64,000 nt of DNA, taken from assembly GCA_035582835.1 (NCBI GenBank), contig JAYKAV010000678.1:524767-588766 (forward strand), in the 5' to 3' direction. The DNA comes from Phoebastria nigripes (taxonomy: Eukaryota > Chordata > Aves > Procellariiformes > Diomedeidae). The stretch's first letter is position 1; every line of letters starts with the position of its first letter. The translations under genes and the position numbers were made by a program. Positions 13,059 through 23,202 of the stretch are shown in pieces. Below the pieces are notes generated by a model, which saw nothing but the letters and a program-made list of their open reading frames with translations, had not been told where the DNA came from and ran no database searches.

Positions 13059-13139
13059 ATTGGGCCAAACATAAGAGTGTTGTAAATGAAGATAGCTGGG
13101 CTGATTTCAGTGGAGCTCTGCCAGTGTATGTCACCTAAG
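13059..13139. repeat. Possible ancient amniote interspersed-repeat fragment
   Basis: The stretch from TTGGGCC through TGTAAATGAA and TGATTTCAGTGGAG to CCAGTGTA resembles, from memory, a common old amniote repeat built around the core ATTGACTTCAATGG. It is diverged and no family name is assigned. Confidence 0.3.
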
Positions 13140-14360
13140 GGTTTGGTACAACAATTTCAGGCAAAGAAGATACATTCCTTTCAAAAGATTAATNATGTTT
13201 TATATGCACTTACTGGGTACTTTTAGGGTATGTTGGCTGCATAATAAAAAGCAGGTAATAAAAAGAAAAAAGCAACCTGAATTTGCAGGTGGTCCATTTC
13301 ATTGGATTAAAAATAAAAGGCAAGCATTTGAGAATCACAGTGTCTTCCTTAAGAGCTAGAGAGGAGGGCAAGTTGGGGCAGCAGAAATGAGAGCCTGGTT
13401 CTGATTCAGGCTTCATAATTATATTCAGAGACAGAGATCAAAGCAGGAGCTGAGCAGGAAATGGCAGAGAGAAAGTCAGGTGCAGATATCACACCCTACA
13501 CAGTCGCTGTCATCAGCCAAAATTTGGGAGCCAGTCCAGTGTGGTGAATGAATGTGTTTGCTTAAAATAATTGCCTTGACTGAAGCTCATTATTGTTTTC
13601 TTCTGACTACTTTAGGTGGGAGCTATTGCCAGCCTGTTTCTGGTGGTGCAGGTAGCCAGCCTAATACAGCTGCCATCATTAACACATGAAAAATCCTGGT
13701 GTCTTTATTCAGCTTCTACTCAGTCTTTCCTAGGAAAAGTGCTGCTGAAATGGGGAAAAGTGGACCTGAAGTCAACGAAGACTTATTTCCATCTTCCACA
13801 ATACCCTAGTGGAAAGAGAGAACACCATCCAGAGATTTCAGCAGATTAACTCACAGTGAAGCAACAGCCCGTAGTAGTTCAATGACTGTGGGGAGGGTCT
13901 TTTTCTTTTTTCTTCTTTCTTTTTTTCCTCAAAACAAGGCCTTTTTTTTTAACCTATCTACTCCAACTTCACATAGAATGTCAGATGAAGAGCCAGTTTT
14001 GGCAAGACAATAGTGAAATGGATCAGTCTGCATACCTGCAATTTTCTAATGGGTATGAAAGCTACCAAAAGAACATCCTGGTTGCAGGCACACACTCCGG
14101 ACTCAACAAGCATCAGTGCAAAGTCTGCTAGTTATCCCGGGCTTTATTTTATCCTATCCTGTTTGTTCCATGGGGTTTCTGCCCTACCAACTGCACCAGG
14201 TGGACATGTCTAATTAAATGCATTGATTCTACCAGGGAAGATGAAATTGCAATTTTTGCCTTTGCAGTTATTGGAAATGCAGCAAAATCTGTTGAAACTA
14301 GAGAACCTTTATATTTGTCTAAAATCTTTAAATCCCATCCTTGTGTACATAGGCTTATTA

Positions 14361-14376
14361 AATATATATATATATT
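14361..14376. repeat. (TA)n microsatellite
   Basis: A short AT dinucleotide run preceding a TTTCAG. Confidence 0.7.
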
Positions 14377-15571
14377 TCAGACATCCAGATTTGAACTTGG
14401 TTTTATTTTCTTTGGTATCACATTAATTAACGAATTTGAGGTTTAAACTTGGGATCCCAACAAGTGAGTAAGTCATTTGCTGGGAAGGAGTGAATAGCTG
14501 GTCCTGGAGGTACTATCCGATCTGCTCTGTTTTGATGCTTGCCTACTCTGGGCAAGCCCTAGCTAGGAGGAGAGACCTACTGTACAGACCTAGCTAAGCC
14601 TCTGCTCAGTTTCTCCCTGTTAAGGTTTCCCTCTTGAAAACAGCCATCTTGAAACTCTTCCTAGAGGTGCACAAGGGTTTTAGAGCAATCCCTAAGGACT
14701 GTGTGCACACAGCACAAAGTACTCATTAAAGAACAAGTAGGGGCAGGAGCTGCTATGTAGAAAAGGGTATGATGTATGATATAAAGGGAAAGCCCAGGCA
14801 AAATGAAAGGAAGTCTGATAGTGGATACAAGAGAAGAATCTGAGGAGACAGGCAGTACTTAGCTTATAGAAGAGGGCAATTTTGTGAATGATCAGAACAT
14901 TGGTAACCACATTTTCTCATGTAAAAATTTCAGTCTTTAGCTTCTAAGAACATAANACTTCCAGAAGCTTTTGTGATGGGTCTTAGATCAGGTTTCATTC
15001 CCATCCCACTTTTAAACACAGTCCATACAAAGCTGTGGAGTTCAAACTCAGCCCTTCAAGAGAATCTGGTTTTGCTCACACAGTAATTAACAGAAATACA
15101 GAAGAACTTGGTCAAATCTTCTTTGGCTTCCCTAAATCCAGAGTTGTTCTGGAATGTTGGTCTCTGCTCAGTCTGTTCCTCAGATTTTCTCCCTTTTCTT
15201 CTGCCGCTCCAGACAGCCAGTTCACAACCTTTACAAGCAGGACAAAGGAGTCATTTGGCTCATTAAGTCAAAAGGTGCATTTCTAATCCATTCCTGGCAG
15301 CAACATCTATTGTCTCTGGAGAATAATGACAGATGTGTGACTGCATAACACTGCCAGAGGAAAAGCAGTAGCCAGGAGGCAGGTTATCTCTTAGTCAAAG
15401 TAATCTGGCACTGACCCCTGTCAGGAATCAAACTTTTGGTATGATCTGGCAAATCTTCCTGACAGGAGAGTAACCTGAGAGCTGTATCAGTTTGCCTTGG
15501 CTTTCACCCACTCCTGTGCCAGCTGAAGTTATTTCCTGCTGGGGAGTCTCCAGAGACAAACATGCGGTGTG

Positions 15572-15576
15572 CCTAG
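15572..15576 (+). repeat. Target-site duplication, left copy (CCTAG)
   Basis: CCTAG immediately precedes the LTR terminus TGTCCTGG and is repeated exactly at 16129-16133 after the other terminus CCACAACA. A 5 bp duplication is the footprint of retroviral integration. Confidence 0.9.
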
Positions 15577-15794
15577 TGTCCTGGTTCCGGCTGGGACAGA
15601 GTTAACTTTCTTCCCAGTAGCTGGGGAGGGTGTGCTGTGTTTTGGGTTTGGTATAATAGGAGCGTTGATGGCCCATTGATGTTTTGTCTGTTGCTGGGTG
15701 GTGCTTGCACCGGGCACTTTTCGGCCTCCCATGCCCTGCCAGGTGCATGGGAAGCTGGCGGGGGGAGCATAGCCGGGGCGGTTGACCCAGCTGG

Positions 15795-15840
15795 CCAATG
15801 GGGTATTCCATACCATGTAACGTCATGCTCAGTATAAAAA
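15795..15840 (+). promoter_or_regulatory. LTR A core promoter (CCAAT and TATA boxes)
   Basis: CCAAT at 15795-15799 lies 38 bases, start to start, from TATAAAAA at 15833-15840. The same arrangement is in LTR B, so both derive from the ancestral retroviral promoter. It would direct transcription rightwards. Whether it is still active cannot be judged from sequence. Confidence 0.75.
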
Positions 15841-15993
15841 CTAAGGGTGTGTGGGGGGGCCCTGGGTCCCGGGCTCTCGTTTGGTTCGGCGGGTGGTGAG
15901 CAATTGCATTATGCATCGCCTGCTTTGTATATTGTTGTTGTTGCTGTTGTTACCACTGTTACTATTACTGTTCTACTTTGTTTTATTTCAATT

Positions 15994-15999
15994 ATTAAA
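15994..15999 (+). terminator. LTR A polyadenylation signal (ATTAAA)
   Basis: ATTAAA about 155 bases after the TATA box marks the R region. It is conserved in LTR B and followed by the shared sequence CTCAACCCACGAG. Confidence 0.7.
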
Positions 16000-16128
16000 C
16001 TGTTTTTATCTCAACCCACGAGTTTTCCTACTCGTGCCCTCCCGATTCTCTCCCCCATCCCACCGGAGGTGGGGGGGTGAGCGAGCGGCTGCGTGGTGTT
16101 TAGGTGCTGCCAGGGTTAAACCACAACA

Positions 16129-16133
16129 CCTAG
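16129..16133 (+). repeat. Target-site duplication, right copy (CCTAG)
   Basis: Exact copy of 15572-15576. It closes the LTR A insertion. Confidence 0.9.
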
Positions 16134-19100
16134 CCATCAGCTCACTCACACTTGTCTTTCTCTTTGGTGTGAAGATGTCATAAATCGCAAAAGAAATAGT
16201 TGCTTCAAGTTATGTCAAAACATATGTTCAATTTTATTTAAACTGCCCACTTTTTTGAATACAGAGCCAGCTATCTATCTATTTCGGTACCAAAGACCCA
16301 GAACTTTGGCATCCAAGGATAGAACAACATACAAAATTCTTTACATTCATTAACAAAATCACATTGTCAAACTATGTGCTGACAAAATTCTGAAAGTGAA
16401 TGTGTAAAACCCTGATGGCCTGATCTCTCAAGATATTTCAGAGTTTATAGTCTTTCCACTCCAGGTTTGCAGTTATCTTGTTGCTTTAGGAAAATACTTG
16501 CCCAGTTCTAGGACACTGACCTTGTTCTTCTGGGTTTTTTTCCTGCATAAGGAAAATTCTTACATTTTTCAGTTATCTAGACTTCAAAATCACTCCTGAA
16601 TCTAAATAACATGTTCCTAAAGGAAATTCTTCTCACATATAGCAGCATTGCTTTAATCTTTTCTATGTGCACAATGAATACAAGAATTTAAAGGATGACA
16701 GAGAAATATAATCCTGTAAAATTCATAATCACAGTTATTGAAAGGCTCATTATGTATACAAGATCACAGCTGTCACAAAGTAGTAATTTCTGTGATGCGT
16801 CCTCACTAAAACTCATTTTTAAAATAGGCTAAGCAATTCGTGTTATCCAATATGTTGTGTGGGCAGGTACCAATATTTATTACTAATATTTTAATTAAAT
16901 ATTGCTTGCAATTAAATGTATGCACTTCCTTAATTATCCCCCTCAGCTGTGTAGATTGTAGCAAGTTCAGTGTAAACCAAGTGTAGGAGATATTCTTGGG
17001 ACCTGGAGACTTCATGCAAGCCCAAGATCCAGCTAGTGAAGCTGTCAACCTACTGCTGCTGTGGCGATTGTGCCAGATATGCATTTATTCTCACAGACAA
17101 CACTCTGGAGCTCTACTGCAAACATTCAGACTAGCCAGNTGGTGAGAACAGACTGGAGTCTGGATTGCACCGCTCAGCGGCAAGTGAGGGGAAGGGGTGG
17201 CTGGATCCTAGAAGCTGTTCAGAAACCGAAGACCTACAGGGTTGACGTGAATGCTTTCTTTCCTAGTAGAAATTACTTCAATTTCTGCTTCTAGGATTTC
17301 AGGATCAAACAACCTTGAATTCAAAGCACCTCAAGTCTATCAACAACCCACATTCTTGCCAACCAAATCTTGGGAATTTCACATAGCTCTAGCTTTTATC
17401 CCTGATCTCACTTGGCTTTCACATGACTCATCAGGACTTTCTGCTCTTCACCTCACTCAAGTGTTTCTCAGAGGTTTTGTTTTTGTTTTTGTTTTGTTGT
17501 TCTTTTCTGAGTAGATCCCAGGATTATGCCTTTTCTCTGAGAAATGATCCATTTGAATCTCCTAGCCAGAATTGCTTCTTTCCTTTGCAAGCTCATTGAC
17601 AGTGGCAGAAGGGGACAATATGTCTTGTCTTCTACTTTTGCACATGTTTTCTCTTTGCCTCTGTGGTTTTAGTCCTTGTTTCTCTCATTAACCAAAATTC
17701 CCAATGAGCCTTTTATTTTTGTCCTCAAAATACTGTTTTTCCTCACAGTCTTTCAATCCTTCATCAGTACTAAATCATCCCAGCCATTGGATTAATTTAA
17801 CAGTTGTACTAACAGCCAGCATAAGGCAGGGAAATCCTTTCTTCTGCCACCTGGCTGTTACTGCAATAGCCAAAAAAGAAGAAAATTTCAGTAATTCTGT
17901 TTTAAACCTGAAGGAAAAACAAGAAGCCAGTATTTTTAGTTTACAGGTAACTGAGTAGGACTCAGCGTAGAACTATATTTTTCACGTTCTCGTAGCAAAT
18001 TCGCTTCCATTTAGCAATGCTAATTAAAACCCATAATTGTTAACATCTCATTCATTTCAAGTCATGTTTCCCTTCCTGGTCCTCAGCAATAGCAAAGGGT
18101 GCGGTGGCTGTGGCCGCTTTCTCCCTTCAGTGGAAATCTGGCAGCTGCCAGGTAACTTGTTTCACCTTCTCACCCCCTCCAGCAAAACTCCTTAATGTTT
18201 GTTCAGCGTTGATGTAACCATCAAACCACCCATTGCTGACACCATTCCTCTTTCTTCTCTCTTTACTTCTGTTGGGAGAACCATCAGAGAAATGGGAGGA
18301 GAAGAGATATGTGGGAGAGGCCATCAGAGAATATAGTGATGGGCATCACATTGATAGACAACACAGAAAGAAGCAGATCGTGGGCCATGTTCGGATCTCG
18401 TATATGTACCTGTGCTTTACCTGCACTTTTTCACTGAAATTAATGGATTTTTCTCTGATCTCCAGAGCCGTATCAGTCATATCTGTCTGCATCATTGTTA
18501 CCAATATTATTCACCTGATACCTGACCATGCTGCAGGCTAGGTACATCACAAGTGAAAAAAACAAATCTCTGCCCCAAAGATTTTGCAACCTGCAGTCCC
18601 TGCAACGCAGGCATTTAGGACTAAATGTATGCAAAGACCTGTAATCTCCTTCATATAGAGCTGAATCAAGGGGCTTTCCTGGGAAATAAAGGCTATGCAT
18701 TTGGAAGAAAGAGTGAAGGAAACATGGGCTTGCAGGCCTTGAAGGAAGCTCCTGACTCACTGAGCTTGGCCCACTGCTTCCAAACAAGATGGGGTTCACG
18801 CTGTGAAAGGCCCTCAAAACATCCACTCCACATACCAGCAGCAAAATACCACAACACATCACAGCAAACTTCCAAGCTACCAAATGGACCAAAAGCCGTA
18901 TTGTGCCACAGGAAGAAAACAGAAGGGATCAGAGGCACCCCAAAGTCCTGGCAGTGGTGGGCAATTAAGTGAGGAAAACACCCAGGTGTTTTCAGGCTGT
19001 GGGGTACACTCACCTTCTCCAGAGATGAGTGGTGGAGGTGGGAAGAAGTACCTCTCAGTTTGATATAGGAAATAAAAATCTCCTTTGATTCTAAACCTGT

Positions 19101-19447
19101 TAGGTGATGAATCTGACAAGTCCAGCAATGCACTTTCCTGAGAGAGTGTGATGCCACTAGAAGCAGCAGCACAACTCAGAATCAAAAGCAGAGGTAGTAT
19201 CTTTTCTTTGTCTCAGCTTTGTAGTGCTGTTTACTTTTGATTTTATTCTATAGATTCGCTTCATGCAAACTAAATTGAGGGATGTTATTTTGGTTACTTT
19301 GTAATTTTCAGGATGTGTTAAGAAATTAATGAAAACTCCAAATACAAAGATAAGTAAATACTACTGCTTAGAATATCACTCTGATTTCATGGTCATGAAA
19401 TAAAATATACTTTCAATATTTTTTTTTTAATAAAATAGCCCTTCATA
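16134..19447. other. Unique sequence, no supported gene
   Basis: No gene is recognised. It contains a small (CTAT)n run (about 16268-16282) and a G(T)4-5 repeat (17474-17502). Overlapping open frames of up to 159 codons at 18473-19185 on both strands have no domain and are best read as chance in a slightly GC-richer stretch. Confidence 0.6.
17474..17502 (+). repeat. GTTTTT simple repeat
   Basis: Tandem G(T)4-5 units, T-rich low-complexity DNA. Confidence 0.7.
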
Positions 19448-20238
19448 TCATAGAATCATAGAATGGTTTGGGTTGGAAGGGATCTTAAAGATCATCTAGT
19501 TCCAACCCCCCTGCCATGGGCAGAGACACCTTCCACTAGACCAGCTTGCTCAAAGCCCCATCTGACCTGGCCTTCAACAGTTCCAGGGATGAGGCATTCA
19601 CAACTTCTCTGGGCAACCTGTTCCAGTGCCTCACCACCTTCATAGTGAAGAATTTCTTCCTTATACCTAATCTAAATCTACCCTCTTTCAGTTTAAAGCC
19701 ATTACCCCTTGTCCTATCACTACATGCCCTTGTAAAAAGCTCCTCTCCAGCTTTCTTGTAGGCCCCCTTCAGGTACTGGAAGGCTGCTATAAGGTCTCCC
19801 CGGAGCCTTCTCTTCTCCAGGCTGAACAACCCCAACTCTTTCAGCCTGTCTTCATAGGAGAGGTGCTCCAGCCCCCTGATCATCTTCGTGGCCCTCCTCT
19901 GGACTCACCCCAACGGGTCCATGTCCTTCTCTGTTCAGCCCGAGCTGAACACAATAGTCCAGGTGGGGTCTCATGAGAGCAGAGGGGCAGAATCACCTCC
20001 CTCAACCTGCTGGTCACACTTCTTTTGATGCAGCCCAGGATACAGTTGGCTTTCTGGGCTGCAAGCACACATTGCTGGGTCATGTTGAGCTTCTCATCAA
20101 CCAACACCCCCAAGTCCTTCTCCTCAGGGCTGCTCTCAATCCATTCTCTGCCCAGCCTGTATTTGTGCTTGGGATTGCCCTGACCCATGTGCAGGACCTT
20201 GCACTTGGCCTTGTTGAACTTCATGAGAGTCGCACACA
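19448..20238 (-). mobile_element. CR1 LINE 3' fragment, minus strand
   Basis: Read on the minus strand, this copy covers the last part of CR1 ORF2 and the 3' end. It begins near 20238 with residues such as LMKFNKAKC and ends at 19448 in ATTCTATGATTCTATGA. The C-terminal frame (about 19883-19536) is intact to its natural stop. The upstream frame (20239-19880) is knocked out of phase near 19975-19990. A TGA at about 19907-19905 replaces an expected CGA in the restored frame. It is closer to an intact reading frame than the 3.2-5.2 kb copy, so it is probably younger, and it belongs to a different subfamily from the copies at 21.1 and 50.1 kb. Confidence 0.93.
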
Positions 20239-21142
20239 TATATGTATGGGGACACCAGAAGGGACACCTTTCTGCTGGCTGTGTTCACCTCCTAAACATG
20301 GCAGCCATTGCTATGAATACAGACCTTCTACAGACTGTAGAAGAAGAAGAGACATTTAATCTAGCTCCTTATTCCCACTGAGTTTTTTCTAAACCCACCG
20401 ATACAGAAAACTTATGTATTTGCATAACTTCTCTGCACACATGCTTAAAGTAGTACAAAATTGGCCACTGTTCAGATGAGTCAAAATAAATGATAGGGCC
20501 AGCAATAAAATGATATTAATATGTCTAAATAGTGACTTTCCCCAAGCTCTGCAATCTGTGAGATCAGGCCAGCAGACCACCACCCATCTCCCTGCTGCAC
20601 AATATGCTCAGATCAAACTCTTCACTGCAATGCTTGAAAGGCTTCTGATCCCCAAGGAAAAGAATAGATGGTCAGGAAACTGTGTGCTAAGTTCAGAAAC
20701 TATTTCAGATGTAGTGTACTGTGCCTGAAAAGAAAGCAAACTTATTACTCACAGCTGCATTGCAACAAATTCAGAGACGAAGCCATTGAGGGCCTCTTTG
20801 TATTTTCTTTGGCATCCACACAAATTGTTGACATCATTTCAGTCTTCACCATTCATCTACTGCTGTTCTGAGTTTAAAGCTGTATTTCAAAGATGGGAGA
20901 AGTTCTGGTCAATCAGTGGCGGAATTCCTCTGGGAACTCCTGCACCTTTCGCTATTGCTTGAAACAACTGATCCCATGCAAAAATGACATTGAGTAGCCA
21001 TGCAAACCTTTAAAGTTTTCACTCGGTGAATTCAGGACTCTAAGATTTCAAATAAATTCATAAACAAATAAATAAATAAACTCATAAGTAGAAACAGAAT
21101 TACACAATAGCTGCAAAGATATTTATGCTCTTTGTATTACCT
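20239..21142. other. Unique spacer between two CR1 fragments
   Basis: About 0.9 kb with no recognised gene. A short (AAAT)n run lies near 21047-21080. Confidence 0.6.
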
Positions 21143-21399
21143 CATAGGATTGCAACTCACAGAGTGGCTGAGGTTGGAAGGGGCCTCTGGAGATCATCTA
21201 GTCCAACAACCTGCTCTAGCAGGGCCACCTAGAGCCGGTTGCCCAGGACCATGACCACATGGCTTTTGAATATCTCTAAGGATGGAGATTCAACAACCTC
21301 TCTGGGCAACCTGTGCCAGTGCTCAGTCACGCTCACAGTGAAAAAGTGTTTTGTGATGTTCACAAGGACCTGCCTGTGTTTCACTTTGTGCTCACAGCA
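21143..21399 (-). mobile_element. Short CR1 3' fragment, minus strand
   Basis: About 257 bp matching the CR1 3' end in reverse: GAGGTTGGAAGGGGCCTCT (21169-21187) and GTTGCCCAGGACCATGACCA (21239-21258) followed by the C-terminal ORF2 region. It shares the latter block, with small changes, with the copy at 50062-50738, so the two are of one subfamily. The terminal octamers are degraded (ATAGGATTGCAACTCACAGA). Severe 5' truncation is typical of CR1. Confidence 0.88.
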
Positions 21400-23188
21400 T
21401 CCTTGGTTTTCTTAAATTTGGGCTATTGAGATTTCATGGGTGGAATTCTGGGTGAGCTAAAACACAACTACTCACACTGACTTTCATAATGGACCATGCA
21501 GAGATAGTAAGAAGTCAGGGAGGGCAGCAGACACAAGGAGACAAAACTTCTGAATTAATGGCTTTAACATTGATTTGCACAAATTATTTACAGCAAACTG
21601 TTGTGTAACCACTTTACAGAAAAGCTGGGACTCAGATCTAAGTGAGTTAAGCCATGGTCTAACATATACCACCTCACCTGTGGTTGTGAATTAAGTGCTT
21701 GAAGGTCACTGAAAGCATTGGCTTAGCTGGTTAAATTGCTATTTAGTTTAAACTTCAGCGTAATGGTAACTACATTAGGTTACTGGCTACAGAACTACAA
21801 GCTACGGTAGGTCAGGTGGTTACTGGATCCTTTTTGAGGGGTGTGCAGTTTCACTCTTATGGGGGTGAACTTGCCTTTGGTGTGGAGGACCAGGACACAG
21901 CTCACGGAGCAGAGTTGGGCAGTGGCTGTTCTGTACCCCGCCCTGGCATCAGCTTCACTGGGAGAGTGCCGGTGCTTTGCATGGGATTACACAAATCCAA
22001 ACTCAAAGGAGGGTGGAAGTGGGTCACCAGTCTACACAAATGTAGTTTTCAGTCACAGTGAAATGGCAGCAGAAGTACAGCTCCTGGCTCGTGCATTGTC
22101 ATTGCCAGAGGTACACTTAAAAATATTTCCCCTTTTCCATTTTGGCCAGAAATATTTTCTGAGATGCCCCTTTTTGCAAGGTCTCTTTCTCATTGAAATG
22201 TACCCTTTTTCTAATAGATGTATGGTGTATGTTTGCAGTAATTACAGAAGATGTTGTCCTTTTCATTTATGCCTGCGCAATCCAGTTTGACATCATGTCA
22301 TAAAAGTTTATGTGTTGTGTTCTCTGAGCTCCTTACTAATATCCCTGGCATTCTCTCTGGCTATCCAAAATCAATACCATTGCTCCTCTCTCAATAAAAA
22401 ATGAAGCGTTGAACAGGGTCCAAATGTGCACACTGACAATTTGCAGCAATTAGATGCTGTGCTAACAAATGACCATCCCACGGGGTGATAAAGCAGGACC
22501 AGAAGGATCACTGATGTCTTTCACAGGGGAACCTATGAATACCTGGGACTTTTAAGAAGTGGATTCACTCTCTGTCCCTGTCTCTCTCATTGTACAGCCA
22601 CAGAAATAGTGAAATCAGGACAGAGAGGCATTCAAATTAGGAACCTTGTGATCAATTTTTACTTGCAGCCAGTGGATTGTAATCAATGTTAATTAACCAA
22701 ACTCCTTTTCAGACCAGGCTACACCGAAAGAGCAACTGCTTATATTTTTGACCAAGACAACTGATTTTGCTGGTCTTCAGAAAGGGACAGAGTGATGGCT
22801 TTGTGAGCTGCAACGGAATACAAGATTAGGGAAAACGAAATGGAGAGACTTTAAGTCCTTTAGGAAAATATGCCTTCAGGGATAGAGGAAGCAGCAGCAA
22901 ATATCTCATTTCTGGAACTGGCAGTGGGATGCTGCAGTGCTGAACCTGTGGCTCCTAGTTCAAATTCAACCTTAGTTGTGGAAACCAAAAATTATTTCTT
23001 TTTTTTCAATGAACTATGCAAAATAGACATTTGTTCTTAGGTCAAGTTCAGGAGAAAAAGTGCTGAATCAGAAGTGGCACCCACAATATTACAGTCTTCA
23101 CAAATTTCTCTTGTGCATTTGATGCTATTCATAAAGCCCTATTTCTTTTAAGGTTGCAATCAGAAGATCATTTTAAATTTCTGTATTT

Positions 23189-23202
23189 AAAAAAAAAAAA
23201 AA
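23189..23202 (+). repeat. Poly(A) run
   Basis: An uninterrupted A-run of about 14 bases, with no recognised retrocopy next to it. Confidence 0.75.

Larger units (their letters stand above)
9931..15571. other. Unique sequence, no supported gene
   Basis: No gene is recognised. It holds GT and TA microsatellites, a pyrimidine-rich stretch near 13898-13937, and a possible old interspersed-repeat trace at about 13059-13139. The sequence at 13600-13616 resembles a splice acceptor (pyrimidine-rich, ending TTTAG), but the 77-codon frame after it has no recognisable domain. It ends at the LTR's left flank. Confidence 0.6.
15577..16128 (+). mobile_element. Solo LTR of an endogenous retrovirus (LTR A)
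   Basis: This 552 bp element begins TGTCCTGG and ends CCACAACA, the TG...CA form of a retroviral LTR, and is bounded by the duplication CCTAG. It contains a CCAAT box (15795-15799), a TATA box (15833-15840) and an ATTAAA polyadenylation signal (15994-15999) in the right order for U3-R-U5. No gag, pol or env sequence adjoins it. It is therefore a solo LTR left by recombination between the two LTRs of a provirus. A related LTR lies inverted at 43801-44373. The 5 bp duplication fits the ERVL-like class better than alpharetroviruses (usually 6 bp), but I cannot name the family with certainty. A GTT/ACT-rich stretch at about 15928-15972 gives a chance leucine-rich frame. Confidence 0.93.

Noticed and set aside
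13600..13849. Splice-acceptor-like sequence followed by a 77-codon frame
   Set aside because: A single acceptor-like site is common by chance; no donor, partner exon or recognised domain was seen.
15851..16183. 110-codon plus frame with a leucine-rich, membrane-like segment
   Set aside because: It lies almost wholly inside solo LTR A and comes from GTT/ACT-type low complexity. LTR B lacks it, so it is not a conserved LTR-encoded peptide.
18473..19185. Cluster of overlapping open frames up to 159 codons
   Set aside because: Frames are open on both strands at once, with no domain, no splice signals and no repeat homology; consistent with chance in a locally GC-richer stretch.
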